A stretch of 64,000 bases of DNA from Scilla litardierei (taxonomy: Eukaryota; Streptophyta; Magnoliopsida; Asparagales; Asparagaceae): assembly GCA_030789695.1 (NCBI GenBank), contig CM061139.1, positions 106,800,837 to 106,864,836 on the forward strand, given 5' to 3'. Numbering within the stretch: the first letter of the stretch is position 1; every line of letters starts with the position of its first letter. Both the position numbers and the translations under genes were made by a program. Below the pieces are notes generated by a model. It did not search any database. It saw only the letters and a program-made list of their open reading frames with translations, and was not told where the DNA came from. Positions 55,877 to 64,000 of the stretch are shown here, piece after piece.

Positions 55877-56072
55877 CATAAAAATGGCTGTTGGGAGGGG
55901 GTAGGTGGGGCGGGCCGGGCCGGCCCGGCCCGGCGGGCCGAGGGCTTGGAAAATGCAGCGGGCCGGGCCTGGTCAACGGCCCAGCCCAGGTTGACCGGGC
56001 CGGGCCTGGCCGGCCCGAAGTCCGGGCCGGGCGGGCCTGGCTCCGGGCCGGCGGGCCATTTGGCCACCTTGA

Positions 56073-56494
56073 AACGACACTACCCACGAGTATCCAACAT
56101 AAGCTTTAAGAGTAAACTTTAGCGTTGGTGTTATACTCGTCAAGCAAAGCCACCCCACATCTAAGAGTCCTCATAGACTATGTTTTGGGTATAGTAACTT
56201 AAACTCATTTTTAATGAGATGGAAAAAATCAATCCTAGATGATATCATGTTACATGGAAAAGTGGATTGGTTTTGGTTGAATTTCTTGAAAGTTCTCCTT
56301 ATGTACTTCAATGATTAATCATCACACTTACACGATGGTGTAGAAGTTTTTGTTATAATTTTCATTGGATTTGACTTGCTTATTCTAAGAATGACTACAT
56401 GTAAGTGTTTGTTATAGTTTATACTACTCTCTTTTTACATGTGATATGACATTGACTTCGTTGTACACTTTGATGAAAACAAAAGGGGGAGAAT
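56073..56494 (+). other. 3' end of Copia G with polypurine tract
   Basis: Apart from the first 8 bp (hAT duplication) this is AT-rich non-coding sequence ending in AAAAGGGGGAGAA (56481-56493), the SIRE-type polypurine tract. G's 3' LTR should follow, but Tekay D begins at 56495. Confidence 0.6.
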
Positions 56495-56785
56495 TGTAAC
56501 GACTGGTTTTCATGTATCTGGATTTATTATATTATATTATATGTTTTGGTGGATTTTTCCTTATATGTGGTTTTCGTCTCCGTAACTTTCATTTTCGATC
56601 GTATCATCGTGTTTTCTAGCTTCTTTCTTAGAATCGTCGATTTTGGGGTAAGTCATTCGTGACGGGCTCCATATCGGTCATATCTTATTTGTTAGATCAA
56701 GCCTAGGAGTCTTAGGAATCGATCCCAGAGCTCCGTGCTCCATATCGGAACTTTTGGTGCTCATTAGCCGGTGTAAGAAGGGGCA

Positions 56786-57230
56786 TCGACCGACTAGATG
56801 ACGATCCAGTCGGTCGGCAAACCTTCTTGAACCGACTAGTTGGCTTTCTAAATTTCTCAGGAGTTACTGTTTGTCGTTAGTCGGTCTAAGAACGTTGGTT
56901 GACCGACTAGGTTGCAAACTAGTCGGTCGGCAATGCTTCTTCAACCAACTAACTCATCAACTATTTTTGGTGCTAGTTACTGTTCCTTCTTAGTCGGTCT
57001 AAGTTCATCTTTCGACCGACTAGTTGTTAAACTAGTCGGTTAAGTTTTGTACTCAGACCGACTAATTCTTAGTTCTTCTGTACAGCCGAGTTACTGTTTA
57101 CACTTAGTCAGTCTGCGTTTGTCAACCGACCGACTAGTTCTCAAACTAGTCGGTCAACAGGTGTTCTTTGACCGACTAAGCAGCGCAGTAAACCCTAGTT
57201 TTGCCCTAGCCGCCACCAATCTCTATAAAT
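56786..57230 (+). promoter_or_regulatory. U3 four-box array and TATA box of Tekay D
   Basis: Four modules of TAGTCGGTC/GACCGACTA boxes (56786-57180), separated by TTACTGTTTA-containing spacers, end about 45 bp upstream of TATAAAT (57224-57230). AAACCCTAG at 57190 lies between. Confidence 0.85.
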
Positions 57231-58541
57231 ACCCCTCCAAACGTTTTCTTCTTCTTCCTCACGACCTAAAACCCTAATTTCTCCCCCATTGAGCCACCTA
57301 CTAACTCAAACCCTTTTTCCTTCATCCCAAGCCCAAAATCCATTATCCAAACTCTCCCTTAACACATTCTACCTCTCATCTTCCTAAAAATCTCATCAAA
57401 TCCCCAAAATCCCCCAAAACCCTATTTCTCCAAACTTCTCCAATCATTTCCAGATCTGAACCCTAGGTTCCCCGGAGCGTTTCTTCCGTCGCCGTGGTTG
57501 CTCGGCATCATTCTTCCGTTTCCGATACGGTAATAAATCGATCTCTTAATGTATTCATAACCGTGGTGTTTTTGTGAAACCCTAATGAAATGAATGTTGT
57601 TTTGATGATTGTTTCTCCATAACAGTGACTTCCCCGTAGATTAGCGTCCGTGGGACGAACCCTCGTTGATCGTCATCCCCGGTGCTAGGCAAGTGAAACT
57701 TGCCACTTAGGGTTTAGGCCATGTTTTAGGCCATTTGCTTGTTGTAGGCGTCAAAGAGACTAGGCGACGAAATGATACTCGCCTAGGCGCAAATTTAGGA
57801 ACTAGCTTGACAACGAAGCTAGATCCGACATTTATCATGGTGCACAATTACCATGTCATGTTTAATTTCCATTAACGGTACGCAAATTAATTGTCATGTC
57901 ATTGCAATCTTTAAGTGTTTCCGTGATTGCGTAGCTTCACTACAATGCTTGTGTTCCTGGCTCGTGTTCCAGAAGCGGGCTATGTGTTGGTTGATAGCCA
58001 ATGCCCGAATTGCTTGTTTCCGGCTAGGTGCACCCCTACGCCAAATGTTTATGAATCGTGAACTAGAATGCGAGCTCCTGTGCGGGGCAACCCTGGCTCA
58101 TTTACTGAGCTCGTGTGCGGGGACCCTGGCTCGTTTACAAGTGGGTATTGGGGGTAAGAGTTAAGCGGCCAATCAACTGGGAGTCTGCCCGATCAGCAAC
58201 TGCAGTGGTAAGGCGTAAACTCTGGGATTTGGGGGTAGTTTTAAGCGGCCAATCGGCGTGAATGCCAAACCATTCAGCTGTAAGGCGTAAACATCTACAA
58301 ACAACTTGAAACGTGACTAGTGAAATGATTGAGATTGTTAGTAGCTTGGCTACTCTTGACGTGTCCCGATGATTGTTCTCTTGTACTTATTGTTTCACCC
58401 TGTCTTGCTTGTGCACTCATGTTATAACTGCCATGTCATGCATATTATAACTGCTAGGTTTCTAGTTGCCTTAATTTCAGTTTCCTTGCCCAAGTCTTTT
58501 AGACTTGCTGAAATGTGCCCCTTTACTCTTTTGGGTGACAC

Positions 58542-58649
58542 ATGTTAGACCCCGAGCCTGAGAACATTGTGGAGGACGAGGTGTTTGCTGACGCCGAGCC
58601 CGAGCTTGTGTTTGACGGGGAGTACGTGGACACTGTGGACCAGTCCTAG
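58542..58649 (+). CDS. LTR-encoded acidic micro-ORF (copy in D)
   Basis: This is a 35-codon acidic ORF of the same length as those in B. Replacements are few (EPELVF in place of EPEPVF, and TVDQS at the end). An in-frame TGA lies just upstream of the ATG. It ends 348 nt before the LTR end. Confidence 0.5.
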   Translation: MLDPEPENIVEDEVFADAEPELVFDGEYVDTVDQS

Positions 58650-59005
58650 TGTCTTCGTTGAGCTTTCCCTTTTGTTTAGACTGCTGTTTTGTTGTCGGTG
58701 CGTAGCACCTATACTTTGTTACGTTGTTGCTTTTGTTGGCCTTGTTCTGGGCCTTTAGACTCTTTCTTTTAGCCTGGTGGCTTTTCTGGATGTTGAACTT
58801 AATTTTCATGTTGGACAAATGATGAGATATGAGAATTTTATTTCTGTCTCTCCTTGTGTTATTATTGTTGTTCCGTTTGTGGTTACAGGGACCTGCTTAT
58901 GTTTTATTGACGCTTATCGGGTTTGGGGCTTCATAGCTCCACTCTCGTGCGGACCTTTTCACGTCTCGCCTCCATTTTAGGGAAGCGGGGCGTGACAGGT
59001 TTTGT

Positions 59006-59023
59006 TGGTGGCCCATGCAGGTC
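59006..59023 (+). other. Primer binding site of D, matches tRNA-Ile
   Basis: TGGTGGCCCATGCAGGTC, identical to the sites in B and A, lies eight bases after the LTR. Confidence 0.75.
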
Positions 59024-59142
59024 CCTCTTCTGTAACTGCGATTATCGGAATAACGATAATAATATTTGAACGTCCAATAAACTAATTCGACGTCCGAGTC
59101 ATAAGCTATGAGTCTAATCTGCTTCGTTTTCTGTATCATTAG

Positions 59143-60274
59143 ATGGCAGGAAGGCGATTCACCCGTGGTGGAGGTAGTGGTAAGCTCCCTCATGATGAGG
59201 AGCCTGAGCGGGAACCCACCAATGGAGAGATGATGCGGATGATGCTCCAGATGATGCAAGTGCAGCAGGGCGTGCTCCTGCAAGTCCAGAATGCTCCACT
59301 TGCTCGAGCTGCCCGGGCCCTTCCGGATGTCCCTCGCTTCGAGCCGGGAGCGAAGCAATTTCGGGAGCTGGGTCCCGCATATTTTGATGGGTCTGAGGGT
59401 CCTCTGGCTGCCGATGAGTGGATTCGGAATATTGAGGACAACTTGAAGATGGCCAAGATCACCCCGGCTGGATGGGTTGATTTGGCGAAGAGGCAACTCA
59501 AGGATAATGCTCGGAACTGGTGGGATGCAGAAGAAAAGATGTTGGTGGAGCCGATAGCTTGGACTACATTCAAGTCCAGGTTTGATGAGGAGTTCTTTCC
59601 GAAGGCTGCTAGGAAGGAGATGCTGCAGCGCTTTATTGATCTGAAGCAAGGGAACTTGACGGTGGACCTATACCACCAGGAGTTCACTAGGCTGAGTCGG
59701 TTCGCACCGAAGATGGTGCAGGATGCTGATGAGAGGGCTCAGAGGTTCATGCAGGGACTTGCTTTGGAGCTCCAGAGTTTTGTGTCTTCCTCTGATCTGG
59801 ACTCTTATCAGAAGGTTCTGGTCGCTGCGAGGAGGCATGAGCTGAACCTGAGTCAGAGGAGAGGACATGTTTCTGGTGCTGGGAAGAGGCCTATTGAGCA
59901 GGCCAGTGCGGTGGTTAGGCCTGGTTTCAAGCCTAATCAGCCAGCTCAGTTCAAGAGGCCAGGAGGGCCTACTCTGAAGACTTGCCATTTCTGCGGCAAG
60001 CCTGGCCACGTCAAGGATCAGTGTAGAAAGTTTCTAGGCCAGTGTTTGGTTTGTGGTGATGCTTCTCATGTCGCGAAGGATTGTCGGCATGCGAATCAGC
60101 TGCGGAGGGCACCTGTTGCAGCACAGCCGTTGCAGCAGCGAGCGTCTGTTCCTGCTGGACGTGGAGCAGCTCTTGTTCCACAGAGGCAGGCTTTTCAGCA
60201 GGCTATTTCGCCGAGGAGGCAGGCTTTTCTGATGACCGCTGTGGAGAGCGAGGCTGTGGATGAGGTTATCGCAG
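59143..60274 (+). CDS. Gag of Tekay element D (exon 1 of gag-pol)
   Basis: An intact frame runs from ATG 59143. Unspliced it ends at TGA 60313-60315 (390 aa); spliced it continues into protease at 60388. It has a gag domain (about residues 75-220) and two CCHC knuckles (CHFCGKPGHVKDQC and CLVCGDASHVAKDC), then a Q/A/R-rich tail. It differs from B's gag at scattered positions only. Because it is intact and the splice donor is strong (CAG|GTAATC), this may be the better source of functional Gag in the family. Confidence 0.91.
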
Positions 60275-60387
60275 GTAATCCTCAATATAGCCATTACTTT
60301 CCTAGCTGGTTTTGATTGTTAGATTGTGTTGTTTGCTTGAACATGATTGTTTGCTAGACTAGGGTTTGATTGTTAATTTCTTGTTAG
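60275..60387 (+). other. Putative 113-nt gag-protease intron of D
   Basis: It begins GTAATC and ends TTGTTAG, with TTGATTGTTAAT upstream as a possible branch region. Removal joins gag and protease in phase 1; retention gives Gag plus a 13-residue tail. Confidence 0.77.
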
Positions 60388-61858
60388 GTGTGGTTTTGGT
60401 GTGCACATTTCCTGCACGAGTCCTCTTTGACTCTGGTGCATCGATGTGCATTATTTCTCAGAGCTTCGTGGAGAAGCATTCCTTGTCGACGTCCCCTCTT
60501 CCCAAGAGTTGGAATATCGTTACAGGGAATGGCGTGGTCTCGGTGCATCTTGGTTGCAATTCTTGCTCGTTGGTGGTCTGTGGACAAGAGCTTTACGTTG
60601 ATTTCATTGTCCACGACATCATCAACTATGATGCAGTTCTTGGGATGGATTGGCTTGCGAGCTTCTATGCTACTATCGACTGTCGGAGGAAGAAGGTGGT
60701 GTTCGAGATTCTCAGACATCCAGTATTTGAGTTCAGCCGTGGTAGCAGTTCACTTGGTCCTGTCAGATTTCGGGCCAGCCCGGTGGAGGTTGTGGCTTTG
60801 CAGATGGAGTTGGAGTGGCCAGCTGTGGTGCGAGATTTTGGTGACGTCTTCCCCGAGGAGATGTCTGGATTGCCACCTGATCGAGCTTTGGAGTTTTCTA
60901 TTGATCTTATTCCAGGTGCGCAGCCGATTTCGAAGGCACCATATCGTATGGCACCCGCAGAGTTGGAGGAATTACGGAAGCAGCTGGATGAGCTTTTGCA
61001 GAAGGGTTATATCAACCCTAGTGTGTCTCCGTGGGGAGCACCGGTGCTGCTGGTGAAGAAGAAGGATGGTTCGCGTCGCATGTGCGTGGACTATCGGGGG
61101 TTGAATGCGGTGACCATCAAGAATAAATACCCGTTGCCTCGCATTGATGATATCTTTGATCAGCTTGGAGGTTCGAGGGTGTTTTCTAAATTGGATTTGA
61201 GGAGTGGTTACCATCAGTTGAAGGTAAAGAAGGGAGATGTTCCGAAGACAGCGTTCAGGACGAAGTATGGACACTACGAGTTTGTGGTTATGCCTTTCGG
61301 TGTAACCAATGCACCCGCAGTTTTCATGAATCTGATGAACCTGATTTTCTACGACTTTTTGGATAAGTTTGTCGTTATCTTTATTGACGACATTCTGATC
61401 TATTCAAGGTCGGAGGAGGAGCATGCCTCGCACTTGAGGACGGTATTGGAGATTTTGAGGAAGCATAGTTTGTATGCTAAATTTTTGAAGTGCGAGTTTT
61501 GGCTGGATAGAGTTACTTTTCTCGGGCATGTGGTGACTGGAGAGGGTATTTCAGTGGATCCCGAGAAGATTAGGGCCATCAGAGAGTGGCCTGTTCCGTC
61601 GTCTGCGTCTGAGATTCGGAGTTTCCTTGGGCTTGCTGGTTACTATCGGCGTTTCATTAAGGACTTTTCCCGTATTGCTGAGCCGATGACCAGGTTGACG
61701 CGGAAGGATGTACCTTTTGTTTGGTCGGGTGATTGTGAGAGTGCTTTTGGTGTTTTGAGGGAGAGGTTGACGACTGCCCCTATCCTTGTTGTGCCTGATC
61801 GCAGCGGTGGATTTGAGATCTTTTGCGATGCCTCTGGCAAGGGTCTCAGTTGCGTTTT
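60388..61858 (+). pseudogene. Pol of Tekay D, truncated in RNase H
   Basis: The open frame covers protease (LFDSGASM near 60425), the RT with FIDD (about 61380-61390) and the start of RNase H ([10 protein letters not shown] near 61825). The T4 LTR then interrupts after GTTTT at 61858. No stop or shift occurs before the insertion. YRGLN replaces the usual YRELN in the RT. Integrase and chromodomain would lie beyond T4, off-window. Confidence 0.9.
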
Positions 61859-62199
61859 TGTCACGCCCCGCTACCCAAAACGTGGAGGCGAAGCGTGAGA
61901 AGGTCCGCTCAGACTTGAAGCTACAAAGCTACAAGCCCGATAAGCGTCAATCAAATTTAAACTGCAGGTCCTTGCAACGCGAAACGAAACAAAGATAATA
62001 ATAAGGAAAAGAGACAAAGAATAAATCTCAGAATATCCATAATAATAAATTTCAACATCGCAGAAAAGCCACCAGGCTAAAATAAAAGAGTCTAAAAGAG
62101 GCCCAGCATGGCCAACAAAAGTACAAAATACGAAAACAAAGTAATGGTGCAAGCACCGACAACTAACAGCAACCTAAAGCAAGAGCAACTCAACAGTCT

Positions 62200-62307
62200 T
62201 TAAGACTGGTCTCCGGTGTCCTCGTACTCCTCAACGAACGTAGGCTCAGGCTCAGCGTCAGTAAACACCTCGTCCTCAACAACTGTCTCTGGCTCAGGGT
62301 CTAACAT
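62200..62307 (-). CDS. LTR-encoded acidic micro-ORF (copy in T4)
   Basis: ATG 62307-62305 to stop 62202-62200, 35 codons, again with PEPE, VEDEVF and TGDQS blocks, although the surrounding LTR DNA is diverged from B and D. Here the frame is also open upstream to ATG 62409 (69 aa in all). It ends 341 nt from the LTR end. Confidence 0.52.
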   Translation of the reverse strand: MLDPEPETVVEDEVFTDAEPEPTFVEEYEDTGDQS

Positions 62308-63559
62308 GTGACACCCAAAAGAGCAAGGGGCACATGTCAGCAAGTCTGGAAGACTTGTGCAAGGAAACTGAAAGTAGGTAAAAGTAAAGCAACCTAGCAG
62401 TTCTAGCATGATGCAATGACATGGCAGTTAAAGTAATGAGTGCAACAAGTAAAGTACGAGCATGGCATGGCATGGATGACAAGTATTACATTCACAAAAC
62501 AAGTACAAGACAAGGAAAGTAAGCACCTCGTGCACAGAGTTCACGCCTTACAGCTGAAGAGGCTGTACGTGCACACTTCTACGCTGATTGGTCGCTCAAC
62601 CCTACCCCTCCACGTGTATCGAGCCAGGGCCTTACCCCCGAACGGGAATGCTCGCTTCTGGATCACGAGCCAGGAAGTGTTTTTAACAAGTATGGCGTAG
62701 GGGTGCACCTAGCCCGGGACAAGCAAGTACAAGTATGTAGCGTGTGCTACGAATGCGACATTCAATGCATGGATGACATGGCATGGCAAGTAGTAAAGCG
62801 TACAGATAAGGAAAGTAAACATGACAGTTTAGTATGCATGATTAACAAGTTTAAAGGGTTGGATCTAGCTTCGTTGTCAAGCTAGATCATTTAGGTGACG
62901 GATCTAGTTTCGTTGTCAAACTAGATCAAGTAGGCGTCTAGCCAGCTATCATTTCACTGACTAGTCTCTTTTACGCTAGGAACAAGGAAGTGGCCTAAAA
63001 ACATGGCCCTACACAAGAGTTGGCAAGTTTCACTTGCCTGCAAGTATCACGTCTGAGCAACACCATCCAACGAGTCCAAAATCACAATAATCCTACGTGC
63101 ACAAGTCCACCGGCCTACATCCGTTTTATTAATCTTGATTAGTGAATTCTAAAACATTTAAAATACTTTAAAAATACTGTTTTTAGTCTTGATTAGCATG
63201 CAATTAGGTTGGGGGTCCTAGGGGTGCAAAGCGTTACCTCAACACGACGCGAAAGCTACACCGGCGTCGGGTAGCGACGCCGGGGGTTGGAATAATAATA
63301 TCGCGCTCCAAGTCCAGATTCCAATTAGATTCCTCGCTGGAAATTTCAGAGCAATCAACCGGAGCAACGAATCCAGATTCCAAAGCTAGCACGTGCGATG
63401 ACGGCCTACGACGCGTCGCAACGTCGTACGCGACGAATCCTCGAAGAGAAAGCACCTAGGTGGGGCCCACAGTAGTTTTAGGGACCTATGGGGGACCCAC
63501 AATACCTCTGAAGAACTTGGGGGGCCCACGGTGGCAAGTGGTGCGACGGGTGCGGGGTT

Positions 63560-63995
63560 GCGACGAATGGCTCTCGGTCGTACAGCCTCGGTGCGGGGAG
63601 ATCCGTCGGTCGTGCACAGAGGATGCGGGGTTGCAACGCTTGGGGGGTGCAGCGGTGCGGGGGCGTGCTTGGTGCGGGGCCTTCTCTCGGTCGGAGCGGT
63701 AGGTCGGCTCGGTCAGGCGCTTGGATGCGGGGGCTGCGATGTTGCAACGTTGCAACGTTGCAACGTCGGTCGGTGCGGAGATGGGGGCCGGTCGGGCACG
63801 GTGCGGAGCGGAGCGACAGAGCGGGGGTTGGTGCGGGCGGCTGTGTGGGTTGAGCCCTCGGTCTGACCGAGAGCCTCTCTCGGTCAGAGCGGGGGAACGG
63901 GGCGGCTGCTACTGCTGCGTGCGGAGCGGCTGTGGTGCGGAGCAGGGCTTCGGTCGGAGCGGGGGAACGGAGCTGTTTTCCTCGGTCGTGCGGCA
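63560..63995 (-). promoter_or_regulatory. GC-rich U3 array of T4 with CTCTCGGTC boxes
   Basis: TCGGTC/GACCGA boxes recur (for example 63570, 63596, 63608, 63686, 63864, 63883, 63950, 63982), with a tight inverted pair at 63857-63889. The palindrome GTTGCAAC is repeated three times head to tail at 63741-63764. Position within the LTR corresponds to U3. No TATA box is clear. Confidence 0.55.
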
Positions 63996-64000
63996 GAAGT

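Larger units (their letters stand above)
52205..56072 (-). mobile_element. hAT transposon with GGCC-rich subterminal regions
   Basis: Ends contain CAAGGCAGC (52208, left) and, as the complement, CAAGGTGGC (56071, right). They are flanked by near-identical 8-bp repeats AACGACAG (52197-52204) and AACGACAC (56073-56080). The subterminal blocks 52212-52292 and about 55905-56062 are dense in GGCCCGGCC words, as in many plant hAT elements. The body holds a decayed BED/hAT transposase on the minus strand and a nested Copia LTR fragment. Exact ends may shift by one or two bases. Confidence 0.75.
56495..58997 (+). repeat. 5' LTR of Tekay D
   Basis: The 2503-bp LTR runs TGTAACGACT...GCGTGACA and is the uninterrupted reference for B's LTRs. 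It contains a U3 array (56786-57180), TATA box 57224-57230, a possible leader intron (GT 57530 to AG 57625) and the acidic micro-ORF (58542-58649). Confidence 0.93.
56495..61858 (+). mobile_element. Tekay-lineage element D (same family as B), 3' part cut
   Basis: It comprises a 5' LTR (56495-58997), tRNA-Ile primer site, gag, 113-nt intron and pol up to RNase H. A minus-strand LTR (T4) then interrupts it, with GTTTT (61854-61858) as the likely target duplication. D's own 3' part is off-window. Its coding sequence is intact as far as seen and very close to B. Confidence 0.9.
61859..64000 (-). repeat. LTR of a minus-strand Tekay-like element T4 (cut by window edge)
   Basis: It starts TGTCACGCCCCG on the plus strand, the complement of the Tekay LTR end. 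Like B and D it has the CACATGTCAGCAAGTC block, micro-ORF (62200-62307), the GAGCCAGG/CTTACCCC block (62620-62640) and the CTAGCTTGACAACGAAG-related block (62865-62930). The distal part (63460-64000) is GC-rich with CTCTCGGTC boxes. It is the 3' LTR of a minus-strand element or a solo LTR; the far end is off-window. Confidence 0.82.

Noticed and set aside
55846..56067. Proline/arginine-rich frames on both strands of the GGCC-rich block
   Set aside because: They arise from GC-rich subterminal repeats of the hAT element and read open on both strands.
63478..63866. Several overlapping open frames at the right end
   Set aside because: High GC content removes stop codons in all frames; no domain, and the region is LTR U3-like.

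Overview
This 64 kb window is intergenic DNA from a plant with a large, retrotransposon-rich genome. The evidence is plant-type Ty3/Gypsy (Tekay, Athila, Tat) and Ty1/Copia (SIRE-like) elements with plant tRNA primer sites, a hAT transposon and a Helitron carrying kinesin gene pieces. I found no complete host gene, rRNA or tRNA gene. Species cannot be named from the sequence alone. Family names rest on motifs read by eye, not on database searches.

Layout. 1-3247: 5' part (gag and LTR, minus strand) of a SIRE-like Copia element, 'C', inserted in the 5' LTR of Tekay chromovirus 'B' (3248-12767, plus). B's 3' LTR holds a solo Athila LTR (10217-11953). B itself lies in the integrase region of an older minus-strand Tekay element, 'A' (12768-19598). 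A lies in the 3' end of a Tat-like element (19599-about 22110). 22486-43425 is a nest: an Athila-like LTR remnant ('I') contains a solo SIRE-like LTR (23822-43176), which contains a full Athila element 'E' (24946-42634), which contains a full gag-only Copia element 'F' (27008-33809). The last three layers each have matching 5-bp target duplications. 43427-56494 is a decayed Copia element 'G' (gag 43511-45336, polypurine tract near 56490), split by a Helitron (45924-52096) and a hAT element (52205-56072). 56495-61858 is a second member of the B family, 'D', cut in its RNase H by a minus-strand Tekay-like LTR, 'T4' (61859 to the window end).

How the parts work. F carries only gag. E has lost gag and protease but keeps RT, RNase H, integrase and an ATHILA/env-like ORF, so each would need proteins in trans. 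The Tekay elements carry a 113-nt intron exactly between Gag and protease, at the same place in A, B and D. Splicing would fuse Gag to Pol; retention gives Gag with a short tail. Their LTRs also encode a conserved acidic micro-ORF.

The most striking structure is in the LTR promoters. Arrays of short inverted boxes sit directly upstream of the TATA boxes in several unrelated families. Copia C and F share the same four-box module with Gypsy B and D, in the same orientation relative to transcription. Athila uses a different box in a similar arrangement and has a second copy inside the element, in front of its env-like ORF.
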